Numbered from the stretch's first letter, positions 1 through 7,829 are shown. The stretch is 26,382 bases of DNA from an uncultured Succinivibrio sp. (GCA_900754255.1 CAAECI010000039.1:1-26382); one strand, 5' to 3'. The notes: a model not told the origin generated them from the sequence alone. Numbers and translations: made by a program.

Positions 1-392
1 CCTGCCGTATGCGCATCGAGGAGATCATCGACGAGGTATGGGTTGATCTTGAAAAATGCGGTGTGGTCAGACCCGGTACCGTTCCCATCCCCGTTGAGAT
101 CAAGGTGGTAACCTCTACCGCCGCCGCCGTCTCCAAGATCCAGTCCACCATCGATCGTAAGACCGAGGAGTCCCCGATCTACAAGGAGGTCAAGGCCATA
201 CTCTCCGAGGTAGACGAGGGATTGCGTCCCGACGGCTCGGGCGTGGAGCTTGATGCCATCGAGGGCACCGACGTCATCGTTAAACTGAGCGGCAATGCCG
301 CCAAGGGCATGATGAAAACCATGACCGTGGACTTCATTCAAAAGAAGCTTACCGACGGTACCGGCCGCCAGATCAACGTGAGCGTAAGATAA
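1..392 (+). CDS. nifU: Fe-S cluster scaffold NifU, C-terminal part (5' end outside window)
   Basis: The frame is open from the first base, so this is the 3' end of a longer gene. It begins C-R-M-R-I-E-E-I-I-D-E-V, which fits the end of the Bfd-like [2Fe-2S] domain of NifU, where a last Cys precedes an RIEEI helix. After a linker, the last ~75 residues match the NifU C-terminal domain (E-V-x-x-x-L-R-P-D-G-x-x-V-E-L, then V-K-L-S-G). NifU holds nascent Fe-S clusters built with sulfur from NifS, whose gene starts 11 bp downstream. Odd point: the CxxC that carries the transient cluster in this domain is missing. The segment reads S-G-N-A-A-K-G-M-M-K-T-M-T, where both Cys positions are non-Cys (Ala and Gly by my alignment). 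The family call rests on layout and neighbour and is fairly safe. Whether the upstream domains are intact cannot be seen. Confidence 0.8.
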   Translation, partial: CRMRIEEIIDEVWVDLEKCGVVRPGTVPIPVEIKVVTSTAAAVSKIQSTIDRKTEESPIYKEVKAILSEVDEGLRPDGSGVELDAIEGTDVIVKLSGNAAKGMMKTMTVDFIQKKLTDGTGRQINVSVR

Positions 393-403
393 GGGAGAGA
401 GCC

Positions 404-1651
404 ATGGACGTTTACAATCTCGGAACCGGCAGCGGCATTTATCTGGATAATAATTCCACGACCCAGATCGATCCTAAGGTCATTGAGGCGATGATGCCTT
501 ACCTTTCGACCTATTACGGCAATGCCTCCTCCCAGCACGGATTCGGTCTGCCCGTGGACAAGGCCATAGCCCGTGCCCGCGAACAGGTGGCCGATCTATT
601 GGGGGCCCAATACCCAGATGAGATCATTTTCACCTCCTGTGCCTCGGAGTCCGACAATACCGCTTTGTGGTCCTCGCTTTGGTCGCAAAAGGGCAAGGAT
701 GAGATCATCACCACCGATGTAGAGCATCCGGCCATCATGCAGACCTGTGCCTTTCTTGAAAGCCACGGCGTCAAGGTGCATTACCTGCAGGTCAATAAAA
801 AGGGCGATCTCGATGTGGACGAGTACAAGTCTCTTTTAAACGAGCGTACCGCCTTGTGCTCGATCATGTGGGCCAATAACGAAACCGGCAATATTTATCC
901 CGTTCCCGAGCTTGCACGTTTGGCGCATGAAAGAGGGATCATGTTCCACACCGATGCCGTACAGGCCGTATCCAAGGTGGACATCAACCTTAGGGAAACC
1001 GACATCAACATGCTCTCCTTCTCGGGCCACAAGATCCATGCTCCCAAGGGCATAGGCGTTTTGTACGTTCGTCGCGGGACCCGCTTCGTTCCCTTCATGA
1101 AGGGCGGTCATCAGGAGCGCGGACGCAGAGCCGGCACCGAAAACGTGCCCTATATCGTGGGGCTGGGCGTAGCCTGCGAGCTTGCCAAGCAGCACCTGGG
1201 TGAGGTAAACACCCGTATCAAGGCCATGCGCGATCGTCTCGAGGCGGGGATCTTAAAGAGCATACCCGAATGCTTCGTCACGGGTGATCCCGACAACAGA
1301 ACCGCTAATACCCTGAACGTAGCCTTCAAATACGTAGAGGGCGAGGCCATTTTGCTGCTCTTAAACGAGTACGGCATTGCCGCTTCCTCAGGATCAGCCT
1401 GCTCCTCAGAAAGCCTCGAGCCCTCGCATGTCATGCGTGCCATGGGGGTTCCCTTCTCGGCTGCGCACGGAACCATACGCTTCTCACTCTCCCGCTTCAA
1501 TACCGATGCGGATGTAGACAAAACCCTCGAGGTTTTGCCCGGAGTGATTGCTCATCTGCGTGAGCTCTCCCCGTATTGGAAGCAGAACAAGCCGCAGCTT
1601 ACTAATATCGATCACGATTTTGACGCCTCCTCGACCGAGGTGCGCGCTTAA
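404..1651 (+). CDS. nifS: Cysteine desulfurase NifS
   Basis: A PLP-dependent desulfurase that takes sulfur from L-cysteine as a persulfide and passes it to the NifU scaffold. The protein has 415 residues, normal for group I NifS/IscS enzymes. The N-terminal Y-L-D-N-N-S-T-T motif is present. The PLP lysine is Lys210 in S-F-S-G-H-K, and the catalytic cysteine is Cys333 in S-S-G-S-A-C-S-S. R-R-A-G-T-E-N follows the substrate-binding region. The ATG lies behind a GGGAGAG ribosome binding site and only 11 bp after nifU, so the two are cotranscribed. A NifU/NifS pair without nitrogenase genes nearby is typical of anaerobes that use NIF machinery as general Fe-S assembly in place of ISC. That general role is inference. 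Confidence 0.95.
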   Translation: MDVYNLGTGSGIYLDNNSTTQIDPKVIEAMMPYLSTYYGNASSQHGFGLPVDKAIARAREQVADLLGAQYPDEIIFTSCASESDNTALWSSLWSQKGKDEIITTDVEHPAIMQTCAFLESHGVKVHYLQVNKKGDLDVDEYKSLLNERTALCSIMWANNETGNIYPVPELARLAHERGIMFHTDAVQAVSKVDINLRETDINMLSFSGHKIHAPKGIGVLYVRRGTRFVPFMKGGHQERGRRAGTENVPYIVGLGVACELAKQHLGEVNTRIKAMRDRLEAGILKSIPECFVTGDPDNRTANTLNVAFKYVEGEAILLLLNEYGIAASSGSACSSESLEPSHVMRAMGVPFSAAHGTIRFSLSRFNTDADVDKTLEVLPGVIAHLRELSPYWKQNKPQLTNIDHDFDASSTEVRA

Positions 1652-1662
1652 GCTCTCAATAA

Positions 1663-1697
1663 GGACCGGCAGGTGCCGGTCCTCCCTCGCATTTTTG
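1663..1697 (+). terminator. Rho-independent terminator after nifUS
   Basis: Perfect 9-bp stem GGACCGGCA / TGCCGGTCC with a 2-nt loop at 1663-1682, followed after a few bases by ATTTTTGC. It begins 11 bp after the nifS stop and separates nifUS from hisC-aroA. Confidence 0.75.
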
Positions 1698-1735
1698 CAC
1701 CAATTTCAGCCGCCTTAATTCTTGTGCGCTTTCTT

Positions 1736-1765
1736 TTGTTTTTATTATGTGCTTTGGACTAGAAT
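1736..1765 (+). promoter_or_regulatory. Candidate sigma-70 promoter for hisC-aroA
   Basis: TTGTTT at 1736-1741 and TAGAAT at 1760-1765, 18 bp apart, lie between the nifUS terminator and the hisC start. The -10 fits well and the -35 is weak. Supported by position and pattern only. Confidence 0.35.
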
Positions 1766-1814
1766 GCTTAAAGCTAAGCATATGGAAAGAGATTTGCACA
1801 AATAAGGATCAAAA

Positions 1815-2921
1815 ATGACAGATTATGCAGCCATGGTAAACGGCGGTCTTACACGTATCAAACCCTATCAGGCCGGAAAGCCCATTGAGGAGGTCAAAAG
1901 AGAATTAGGACTTGACGACGTCATCAAGCTTGCCTCCAACGAAAACCCCTTCGGGATGAGCCCCAAGGCCTTAAAGGCCGCAGTTGAGGCTATAAGCGGT
2001 TGCAATCTCTATCCTGATTCCAACGGCTTTTATTTAAAGGAGAAGCTTCATGCCAAATTCGGCTATAAGCAGGAGAATTTGGTTTTGGGAGCAGGCTCAA
2101 ACGAGCTTATCAATCTTTTGTTCCAGGCCTTCGTAAACGATCATGTAAACGTAGTGCTGCCGCAGTATTCCTTCGTGGTGTATTCCATGGAGGCAACCGT
2201 AAACGGGGCACAGACTAAGGTTATTCCGCTTAAGGACTGGAACGTAGATCTCGACGATGTGCTCAGCGCCATAGATGAGAATACCCGCATAGTAGCCTTT
2301 GCCAATCCTTCAAATCCCATCGGCACCGCCGTAAGCTCCGCGGCCATGCGTAAATTTGTAGCCGAGGTACCTAAGAGCACGCTCGTGGTCATCGACGAGG
2401 CCTATAACGAGTTTAACGAGGGAGATCCCACCTTTGAGGACAGCGCCAAGTGGGTGGACGAATTTGAAAATCTTGTCATTTCACGCACCTTCTCCAAGGC
2501 CTACGGTCTGGCCGGTCTGCGTGTAGGCTATATGGTGGCCAATGCGCAGATTGCATCCCTGCTCAATACTTTGCGTGCCCCCTTTAACGTCAACTCCGTC
2601 GCCTTGGCTGCCGCCTTGGCCGCCCTTGATGATGACGAATTCCTCAAGGAGGTGGTGTTGAACAATACCCGTGAGCGCGTTCGCTTTATGGAATTTGCTA
2701 AAAAGCACGGCTTAAAGGCAATAGAATCGAAGGCCAACTTCGTCGCCATAGACTTTGCCCCTCATGATGCGCAGGCCATTGCCCGTGATCTCTTGAAGGC
2801 AGGGGTGATCGTGCGTCCTCTTTTAGGTTATGATTTAAAGGATATCTTGCGTATTACCATAGGTAAGAAGGAGGAGAACGATCGTCTCTTCCTCACACTT
2901 GATAAATTACTTGCAAAGTAA
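1815..2921 (+). CDS. hisC: HisC-type aminotransferase (histidinol-phosphate / aromatic amino acid)
   Basis: Fold-type I PLP aminotransferase of the HisC family, 368 residues. Visible motifs: K-L-A-S-N-E-N-P-F-G near residue 38, Asp194 in V-V-I-D-E-A-Y, and the PLP lysine Lys228 in S-R-T-F-S-K-A-Y-G. The start has an AAGGAT site just upstream. It lies 18 bp ahead of aroA with no other his genes in view. The N-terminus (P-Y-x-x-G-K-P-I-E-E-V-x-R-E-L-G-L) is like the HisC2/HisHb proteins that sit beside aroA or tyrA in other proteobacteria and transaminate phenylpyruvate or 4-hydroxyphenylpyruvate. The HisC fold is secure. Histidine, aromatic or dual specificity cannot be decided from sequence alone, but the neighbour favours an aromatic role. 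Confidence 0.9.
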   Translation: MTDYAAMVNGGLTRIKPYQAGKPIEEVKRELGLDDVIKLASNENPFGMSPKALKAAVEAISGCNLYPDSNGFYLKEKLHAKFGYKQENLVLGAGSNELINLLFQAFVNDHVNVVLPQYSFVVYSMEATVNGAQTKVIPLKDWNVDLDDVLSAIDENTRIVAFANPSNPIGTAVSSAAMRKFVAEVPKSTLVVIDEAYNEFNEGDPTFEDSAKWVDEFENLVISRTFSKAYGLAGLRVGYMVANAQIASLLNTLRAPFNVNSVALAAALAALDDDEFLKEVVLNNTRERVRFMEFAKKHGLKAIESKANFVAIDFAPHDAQAIARDLLKAGVIVRPLLGYDLKDILRITIGKKEENDRLFLTLDKLLAK

Positions 2922-2939
2922 ATTGAAAAGGGATTGAAA

Positions 2940-4220
2940 TTGAACAGCCTTAAGCTATCCAAAATACAAGCGGTGAGCGGTCGGGTTACCTTGCCGGGCT
3001 CAAAATCTTTAACCAACAGAGCCTTGCTTTTGGCGGCTTTGTCCGAGGGTAAAACCGAGCTTTTGAACGTATTGAAATCCGACGACACCGCTCGCATGCT
3101 TGAGGCCCTGCGATCACTTGGAGTCAAGATCACCGAGCGCGGCAGCGTCTGTGAGGTGGTGGGTCTGGGGCATGCCTTTGACATCGGCCTTAATACTCTG
3201 ACTTTGGATCTGGGAAATGCGGGGACGGCCATGCGTCCTCTGTGTGCGGCGCTGTCCTTCTCCCGCGGGGTGTTCCGCCTGACGGGAGAGACCCGCATGA
3301 TGGAGCGACCCATCGGTCCTTTGTGCGAGGCGATCAAAAGTTGCGGGATCCATATAGACTATTTGAATAACGACGGCTTCCCGCCCGTACAGATCCGCGG
3401 CGGCAAGGCAATAAGGCGTGATCTGGAGATCGACGGCTCGCTCTCCTCACAGTTCATTTCGGCCTTGCTTATGGCCTCGCCTCTGTGCGGCGGCCTTAAG
3501 ATCCGTGTCAGCGGGGATCTCATCTCCAGGCCCTACGTCGATCTAACCTGTGCGCTCATGCAGGACTTCGGAGTCGAGGTTAAGCGTCGCGGCTACAGCG
3601 AATTTACTACCGATCCGGAGGCTTACTATGTATCGCCATCGTCCTATATGATTGAAGGCGATGCCTCGGGGGCTACATATTTTGCCGCTGCCGCGGCCGT
3701 TGCCGGTAAGGTGGAAATTTACGGACTCGGAAGCCATAGTACTCAGGGCGATGCGGGTTTTATGAGCATACTTGAGCGCATGGGTGCAAAGGTTACGCGT
3801 CTTGATACCATGACGGTGGTTGAGCATCAAAGCCCCTTATCCGGTATAGAGATAGATATGAACGCCATGCCCGATGCGGCTATGACGCTCATTCCTCTGT
3901 CTTTGTATACCTCATCCCCGGTGACCGTTACCAATATAGGATCCTGGCGCGTTAAGGAAACCGATCGTATCGAGGCTCTGGCAACTGAAATGCGTAAGCT
4001 CGGCGTTAAGGTCAAGACCGGCACCGATTTTATAAGCGTGGATGGATCCGAGCGTAATGACGAGACTCCCGTTTTCAATACTTACAACGATCACCGCATG
4101 GCTATGTGCATGTCACTTATAGCCTTTGATCGCGACATCGTGATCAATGATCCCGATTGTGTAAGCAAAACATTTCCCTCCTACTTCAAGGAATTACGCA
4201 GCATCAGTAAGGAGGCGTGA
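2940..4220 (+). CDS. aroA: 3-phosphoshikimate 1-carboxyvinyltransferase (EPSP synthase)
   Basis: Joins shikimate-3-phosphate and phosphoenolpyruvate to give EPSP, the sixth shikimate-pathway step. From this start it has 426 residues, close to E. coli AroA (427). Motifs: L-P-G-S-K-S-L-T-N-R-A-L-L-L-A-A-L at the N-terminus, L-G-N-A-G-T-A-M-R-P-L for PEP binding, R-V-K-E-T-D-R-I-E-A-L, and N-D-H-R-M-A-M near the end. There is no ATG; the choice is between TTG at 2934 and TTG at 2940. I choose 2940 because the AAAAGGGA site at 2926-2933 then has a normal 6-nt spacing, and the protein begins M-N-S-L-K-L, aligning with E. coli M-E-S-L-T-L. It is cotranscribed with hisC. Confidence 0.95.
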   Translation: MNSLKLSKIQAVSGRVTLPGSKSLTNRALLLAALSEGKTELLNVLKSDDTARMLEALRSLGVKITERGSVCEVVGLGHAFDIGLNTLTLDLGNAGTAMRPLCAALSFSRGVFRLTGETRMMERPIGPLCEAIKSCGIHIDYLNNDGFPPVQIRGGKAIRRDLEIDGSLSSQFISALLMASPLCGGLKIRVSGDLISRPYVDLTCALMQDFGVEVKRRGYSEFTTDPEAYYVSPSSYMIEGDASGATYFAAAAAVAGKVEIYGLGSHSTQGDAGFMSILERMGAKVTRLDTMTVVEHQSPLSGIEIDMNAMPDAAMTLIPLSLYTSSPVTVTNIGSWRVKETDRIEALATEMRKLGVKVKTGTDFISVDGSERNDETPVFNTYNDHRMAMCMSLIAFDRDIVINDPDCVSKTFPSYFKELRSISKEA

Positions 4221-4229
4221 TCCAATTGC

Positions 4230-4249
4230 GATCCCGCCAAGGCGGGATC
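4230..4249 (+). terminator. Hairpin after aroA, weak terminator or processing site
   Basis: Perfect 9-bp stem GATCCCGCC / GGCGGGATC with a 2-nt loop, 10 bp after the aroA stop. Only TTGT follows, so there is no real U-tract. It may lower read-through into the next gene or protect the aroA mRNA end. Confidence 0.4.
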
Positions 4250-4264
4250 TTGTCAGGTGACATT

Positions 4265-4945
4265 ATGAGCCCTTTTAAGTATGTCCAAGCTACGATCCTA
4301 GCCTTCGTTCTGATACATTCCGCCTCTGCATCGGAGAATTTTTCTTTTCGTACTGAAAAGATTTATTTTCAGGGTAGCTTTCCAAAGGGCTACTGTGCCT
4401 TGGATCTCTCAGACGATCGCGATGCCTTTTTAGCTCAATATTTGCAAAATCTCGCGGGAAAGTCGTTGCGACTTGTCGCAGCGTCCGTGCCCTGTGCCGA
4501 GCTTTCATCATATAGACAGGGGACGGAGCATTTAAACGCGCATACGCTCTCTCTGTTTCAGGTAGGGGTGGACGGATCGTTTACGCGCTTTTTACTTGGC
4601 AAGAGGATCTTCTCAGGTCTCATTCAATCATTTTCCTTTGAAAAGTCAAAGGAAAAAATAGAAAAGCGCAGTGCCCGCAAGCTTCAACGCTTTGGGGATG
4701 AACTAAGTGATCTCAATGCCGAAAAGGTTACGGAAAGTGACACGGGTATATCACTTGTACGCGGCAGTGCCGATCTTAAGGAAAAGGGGAAGGACAGCGT
4801 AACCTATTGTGTGACGGCCGCCGCCACGCTCATACATAAATACCCCTTTGCCGCCGTGAAAACAGTGAGATTGGAGGGGGAGAGCTGTGATAGGGCCGAT
4901 GATCGTGATCCGCTTCTACTTTTAAAGGCCGTAACAAAACGCTAA
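4265..4945 (+). CDS. Exported protein of unknown function
   Basis: I do not recognise this 226-residue protein. It starts with a clear Sec signal peptide (M-S-P-F-K-Y-V-Q, then a hydrophobic stretch ending S-A-S-A) with probable cleavage before S-E-N-F. The mature part is mostly hydrophilic. Its middle, around residues 125-155, is rich in Lys and Glu and may be a short coiled coil. Four cysteines (in Y-C-A-L, P-C-A-E, Y-C-V-T, S-C-D-R) could form two disulfides, which suits the periplasm. A longer frame reaches back to GTG at 4217 inside the end of aroA. The ATG at 4265, behind AGGTGA, is preferred because it places the signal peptide at the N-terminus. It may be expressed by read-through from hisC-aroA. 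Confidence 0.65.
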   Translation: MSPFKYVQATILAFVLIHSASASENFSFRTEKIYFQGSFPKGYCALDLSDDRDAFLAQYLQNLAGKSLRLVAASVPCAELSSYRQGTEHLNAHTLSLFQVGVDGSFTRFLLGKRIFSGLIQSFSFEKSKEKIEKRSARKLQRFGDELSDLNAEKVTESDTGISLVRGSADLKEKGKDSVTYCVTAAATLIHKYPFAAVKTVRLEGESCDRADDRDPLLLLKAVTKR

Positions 4946-5011
4946 TTGCATGATCTCCTCTTTAGGAATTCACAAAAATTCTAGCGCAGGCCCTGAGATC
5001 GATTAGGGTTT

Positions 5012-5038
5012 AAAAAATCCCCTGCGTGCGCAGGGGAT
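5012..5038 (-). terminator. Rho-independent terminator of rubrerythrin
   Basis: A 10-bp perfect stem ATCCCCTGCG / CGCAGGGGAT with a 2-nt loop lies just past the rubrerythrin stop. Read on the minus strand it is followed by six Ts (the A-run at 5012-5017). Confidence 0.85.
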
Positions 5039-5061
5039 CCTTGCAATGCTTGACCTAAGTT

Positions 5062-5718
5062 TTAGTAGTTTTCGGCCTTTATTTCAAAGAAGCTCTGAGG
5101 GTGGTTGCAGACGGGGCATACCTCGGGAGCCTTGGTGCCAACCACTACGTGACCGCAGTTACGGCATTCCCAAACCTTGACCTCGGATTTCTCGAATACA
5201 GCCTTGGTCTTTACATTGTTGAGCAGTGCACGATAACGCTCCTCGTGCAGCTTTTCAATGGCGGCTACACCGCGGAACTTTGCTGCCAGCTCGGGGAAGC
5301 CCTCTTCCTCGGCCTCTTTAGCCATACGATCGTACATATCGGTCCACTCGAAGTTTTCACCGCCTGCGGCAGCTTCAAGGTTGGCAGCGGTATCACCAAG
5401 ACCGTTTAGCTCCTTAAACCACATCTTGGCGTGCTCTTTTTCGTTCTGAGCAGTCTTTAAGAAGAGATCGGCAATCTGCTCGTAGCCTTCCTTCTTGGCT
5501 ACTGACGCAAAATAGGTATATTTGTTGCGGGCCTGGGACTCACCTGCAAAGGCTTCCTGCAGATTCTTTTCGGTCTTGGTTCCAGCGTATTTGTTGGCTG
5601 CTGTCATATCATCATCCTCGTTAATGAAAACATTCTCTTTTTTGCACATGGGGCAACGTTCGGGAGCCTCATCACTAAAACAAGTATAACCGCAGACTTT
5701 ACATCTGAAAGTGGGCAT
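5062..5718 (-). CDS. rbr: Rubrerythrin with rubredoxin-like domains at both ends
   Basis: Non-haem di-iron peroxidase that reduces hydrogen peroxide in anaerobes, with electrons passed through rubredoxin centres. Domain order: an N-terminal rubredoxin-like knuckle pair (Cys6/Cys9 in C-K-V-C-G and Cys22/Cys25 in C-P-M-C), then a four-helix ferritin-like domain with E-S-Q-A-R-N-K-Y, N-E-K-E-H-A and E-K-L-H-E-E-R carrying the di-iron Glu/His ligands, then a C-terminal rubredoxin domain with C-R-N-C-G and C-P-V-C. At 218 residues it is about 27 longer than classical rubrerythrin because of the extra N-terminal domain. The start has an excellent AAAGGAG site. It is monocistronic, with its own terminator and an operator-like palindrome upstream. 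Function is secure; the two-rubredoxin layout is less usual. Confidence 0.95.
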   Translation of the reverse strand: MPTFRCKVCGYTCFSDEAPERCPMCKKENVFINEDDDMTAANKYAGTKTEKNLQEAFAGESQARNKYTYFASVAKKEGYEQIADLFLKTAQNEKEHAKMWFKELNGLGDTAANLEAAAGGENFEWTDMYDRMAKEAEEEGFPELAAKFRGVAAIEKLHEERYRALLNNVKTKAVFEKSEVKVWECRNCGHVVVGTKAPEVCPVCNHPQSFFEIKAENY

Positions 5719-5753
5719 GAGAAATCTCCTTTTTGATCAGTAATTTTGTTAAT

Positions 5754-5768
5754 TAGTAATTATTACTG
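5754..5768 (-). promoter_or_regulatory. Fur-superfamily-like operator upstream of rubrerythrin
   Basis: The 13-bp palindrome AGTAATTATTACT (5755-5767) sits 36 bp ahead of the rubrerythrin start in a very AT-rich leader. The wider 15-mer fits the 7-1-7 layout xxxTAATnATTAxxx of Fur, PerR and Zur boxes. PerR control of rubrerythrin is common in anaerobes, so a peroxide or metal sensor is the natural guess. No regulator gene is visible here. Confidence 0.45.
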
Positions 5769-5873
5769 TTAAGTAATTTTAGGATCTAATTCCATCTTTT
5801 GCAATGACATAGATCGGAAATTTGCATAGTTGCAAAAAAATATCATGCCGGCATAGCAGTGTATGGATCTTCA

Positions 5874-6302
5874 TCAGTCCTTGACAGTGAATTTGCCTTC
5901 CTTAGGACAAAGCTTGAGGCTTGAAACCTTCAAAAACAGATCCGTATATTCTCCGTGCTCGTAGTAATAGGGGGTGCCCGTGACCCTCACCCAGGATCCG
6001 TCTGGAGGTAATTTACCCTTGTAATCAAGGTACATTCCCGCATAGGCATCGTTATAACAGCATCCGGGGCCCTCCCTGTAAACAAAAGCATATAAAGGAT
6101 CGGACGGAACGGCATCGCCAAGCATTGCACGCTCAAGACGTCCTTCAAAGGTTACTATGCTGTCCTTATAGCTTTCTTCAAGATTGATGTAGATGTCATT
6201 AAGCGTGGTGATGAAAAGCTTGTCGCCAATAACTATTTCTTTGCTCAAGGCGGGGGCCGACATGAAGATGGCAATCATCAAAAGAGCTTTTAGAATTCTC
6301 AT
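5874..6302 (-). CDS. Exported DUF1980-like protein, last gene of the zinc operon
   Basis: A 142-residue protein with a Sec signal peptide (M-R-I-L-K, hydrophobic core, cleavage near P-A-L-S). The mature part has a small beta-rich look: D-S-I-V-T-F-E-G-R-L, then F-V-Y-R-E-G-P-G-C-C-Y-N-D-A, then W-V-R-V-T-G-T-P. The Cys-Cys pair followed by W-V-R-V-T-G resembles the C-terminal DUF1980 domain of YcgQ/TIGR03943 proteins, from memory. Its ATG overlaps the znuB stop by 4 bp (ATGA), so translation is coupled to the zinc permease. The open frame continues upstream to 6689, but that part lies inside znuB and I reject it. A periplasmic metal-handling role is inferred from position. The function is not known. 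Confidence 0.7.
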   Translation of the reverse strand: MRILKALLMIAIFMSAPALSKEIVIGDKLFITTLNDIYINLEESYKDSIVTFEGRLERAMLGDAVPSDPLYAFVYREGPGCCYNDAYAGMYLDYKGKLPPDGSWVRVTGTPYYYEHGEYTDLFLKVSSLKLCPKEGKFTVKD

Positions 6303-7114
6303 TTTGAAATTAACCCGATCACAAAATGAATGATAAAAATCGCTATATTGATGAGCACCACCGAAGCTCCCGTGGGCGTGCTGAAAATATAAGACAGGAA
6401 CAATCCCGCGCAGAAGCAAAGTATACTCAGGACAACGCTGTAAATGACGGTGCTTAAATAGGTTCTGCATACGCGCATGGCACTTAATGCCGGGATCACG
6501 ATAAGATTTGAGATCAAAAGCGCTCCCATCATCTTCATGCCCACGGCTATGATCACTGCACTCATTAAGGCCAATACAAAATTGCAGCGGTTTACGTTGA
6601 TACCGGCGGCTTTGGCAAAGTCCGGTTCGAAGCCTACGGCAAAAAGGCGGCGGTACATGAGCATATAAAGAATAAGAATTGATGTGCATAGTATTTGGGT
6701 CAGATGCATGTCAAATATCTTCATGCCGAGAATGGATCCGAACAGATAATTGCAAACGTCGGTATTCATGCCCGTGGTTACGGACAAAACCATAACTCCG
6801 ATCGATAAGGCTCCCGAGGACAGCAGGGCAATGGCCGCATCCGAGGGAATTCTAAGTTTGGAGGCAAAGGACATGATGAGCGTGGCACAAAGTACAACAA
6901 TGGGCAGTGAAAACAAAAGCGGAGATTGATGCAGAGCCACCGCAACGGCCAAGGCTCCGAAACCGCTGTGGGATAGCCCGTCTCCGATCATGGAAAAGTG
7001 TCGTAAAACCAAGGAAACGCCTATCGCCGAGGCGGCAGCGCTTATGAAAATGCCGGTCAGCAACGCCCTTACCATGAAGGGATAAGAGAGCATTTCAAAA
7101 AAAGCGTCGATCAT
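6299..7114 (-). CDS. znuB: Zinc ABC transporter permease ZnuB
   Basis: Integral membrane subunit of an ABC-3 family metal importer, 271 residues with about eight hydrophobic helices. Typical motifs include L-R-H-F-S-M-I-G-D-G-L-S-H-S-G-F-G-A-L-A near residue 37 and the later A-A-G-I-N-V and M-K-M-M-G-A-L-L-I-S-N-L-I-V-I-P-A segments. It overlaps znuC by 4 bp on one side (ATGA at 7111-7114) and the DUF1980-like gene by 4 bp on the other, so the three are tightly coupled. The metal could be zinc or manganese. Zinc is preferred because of the binding protein and the Cys/His-rich neighbour. Confidence 0.9.
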   Translation of the reverse strand: MIDAFFEMLSYPFMVRALLTGIFISAAASAIGVSLVLRHFSMIGDGLSHSGFGALAVAVALHQSPLLFSLPIVVLCATLIMSFASKLRIPSDAAIALLSSGALSIGVMVLSVTTGMNTDVCNYLFGSILGMKIFDMHLTQILCTSILILYMLMYRRLFAVGFEPDFAKAAGINVNRCNFVLALMSAVIIAVGMKMMGALLISNLIVIPALSAMRVCRTYLSTVIYSVVLSILCFCAGLFLSYIFSTPTGASVVLINIAIFIIHFVIGLISK

Positions 7115-7800
7115 ACCTTAAACTCCGTGAGATAGCGTGCTGACGATGATTTCGAGAAATCCTCGACACTGCCTTTAAACATTATTTTGCGATCGATGCA
7201 CAGGATCTCGTCAACATGATCAAGTACCCGCGGCAGATCGTGACTTACCATGAGCACGGACGTGCCGAAGCTCTTTTTTATGTTGGAGAGGATCTCATAG
7301 AAGGAGGCAACGGCTCCCGGATCAAGGGCGGTGGTGGGCTCATCCAAGACAAGAAACTCACGACTAACCATCAGCGCTTGGGCAAGCAGCACGCGTCTTT
7401 TTTGGCCGCCTGATAGGGAGGAGTAGCGTTTAAATGCAAATTCCTTGATCTGCAGCAACTCAATAATTTCATTAATGATCGCGATCCTATCCTGCTTTTC
7501 GTATATACGCGACAAGCAGGCGGCGTTGTAAATGATTTCATAGGCTGTAGCCATAAAAAAGCGATCCTCCGGAAGATCCTGAGGACAGTAGCCTGCAATA
7601 TGATTACGTGTGCTAATGACAATCCGTCCTGCCGAAGGTGCATAAATGCCGATCACGGCTTTGACCAACGTACTCTTGCCTGCGCCGTTGGGACCTACTA
7701 CGGCTAGGGATTGACCGCGAAGCATGGAAAATGTTATAGAGCTTAAGATCTCACGATTTTTTATCTTTATCGTCAGATCGGAAACCTGTAGAGAATACAT
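7111..7800 (-). CDS. znuC: Zinc ABC transporter ATPase ZnuC
   Basis: Cytoplasmic ATP-hydrolysing subunit, 229 residues from the ATG. It has Walker A G-P-N-G-A-G-K-S-T at 36-44, the ABC signature L-S-G-G-Q-K-R-R-V, Walker B F-L-V-L-D-E-P-T-T-A-L, and a switch histidine in M-V-S-H-D-L. The frame extends to a TTG at 7809. The ATG at 7800 is chosen because M-Y-S-L-Q-V-S-D-L-T matches family N-termini and the TTG lies inside the arm of a hairpin. No good ribosome binding site is visible, which may limit its translation relative to znuA. Confidence 0.9.
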   Translation of the reverse strand: MYSLQVSDLTIKIKNREILSSITFSMLRGQSLAVVGPNGAGKSTLVKAVIGIYAPSAGRIVISTRNHIAGYCPQDLPEDRFFMATAYEIIYNAACLSRIYEKQDRIAIINEIIELLQIKEFAFKRYSSLSGGQKRRVLLAQALMVSREFLVLDEPTTALDPGAVASFYEILSNIKKSFGTSVLMVSHDLPRVLDHVDEILCIDRKIMFKGSVEDFSKSSSARYLTEFKV

Positions 7801-7807
7801 AGTCTGC

Positions 7808-7829
7808 AAGCGGCAGATACCTGCCGCTT
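7808..7829 (-). other. Intercistronic hairpin between znuA and znuC
   Basis: A 9-bp perfect stem AAGCGGCAG / CTGCCGCTT with a 4-nt loop, without a U-run on either strand, ends 7 nt before the znuC ATG. Such stem-loops can stabilise the upstream binding-protein mRNA and reduce transporter expression; that role is inference. Confidence 0.6.

Noticed and set aside
836..1195. Minus-strand open frame opposite nifS
   Set aside because: It follows from codon structure of nifS; no start signal or protein resemblance.
4217..4264. GTG start at 4217 for the exported protein after aroA
   Set aside because: It would put 16 residues before the signal peptide and overlap aroA; GGAGG there is only 1 nt from the GTG.
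5846..5855. ATGCCGGCAT palindrome near a T-rich stretch after the zinc operon
   Set aside because: The palindrome has no loop, so it cannot form a normal terminator hairpin.
6303..6689. N-terminal extension of the open frame that ends at 5874
   Set aside because: It lies wholly inside znuB on the same strand in another frame, and the signal peptide begins only at 6302, where the ATGA overlap gives a natural start.
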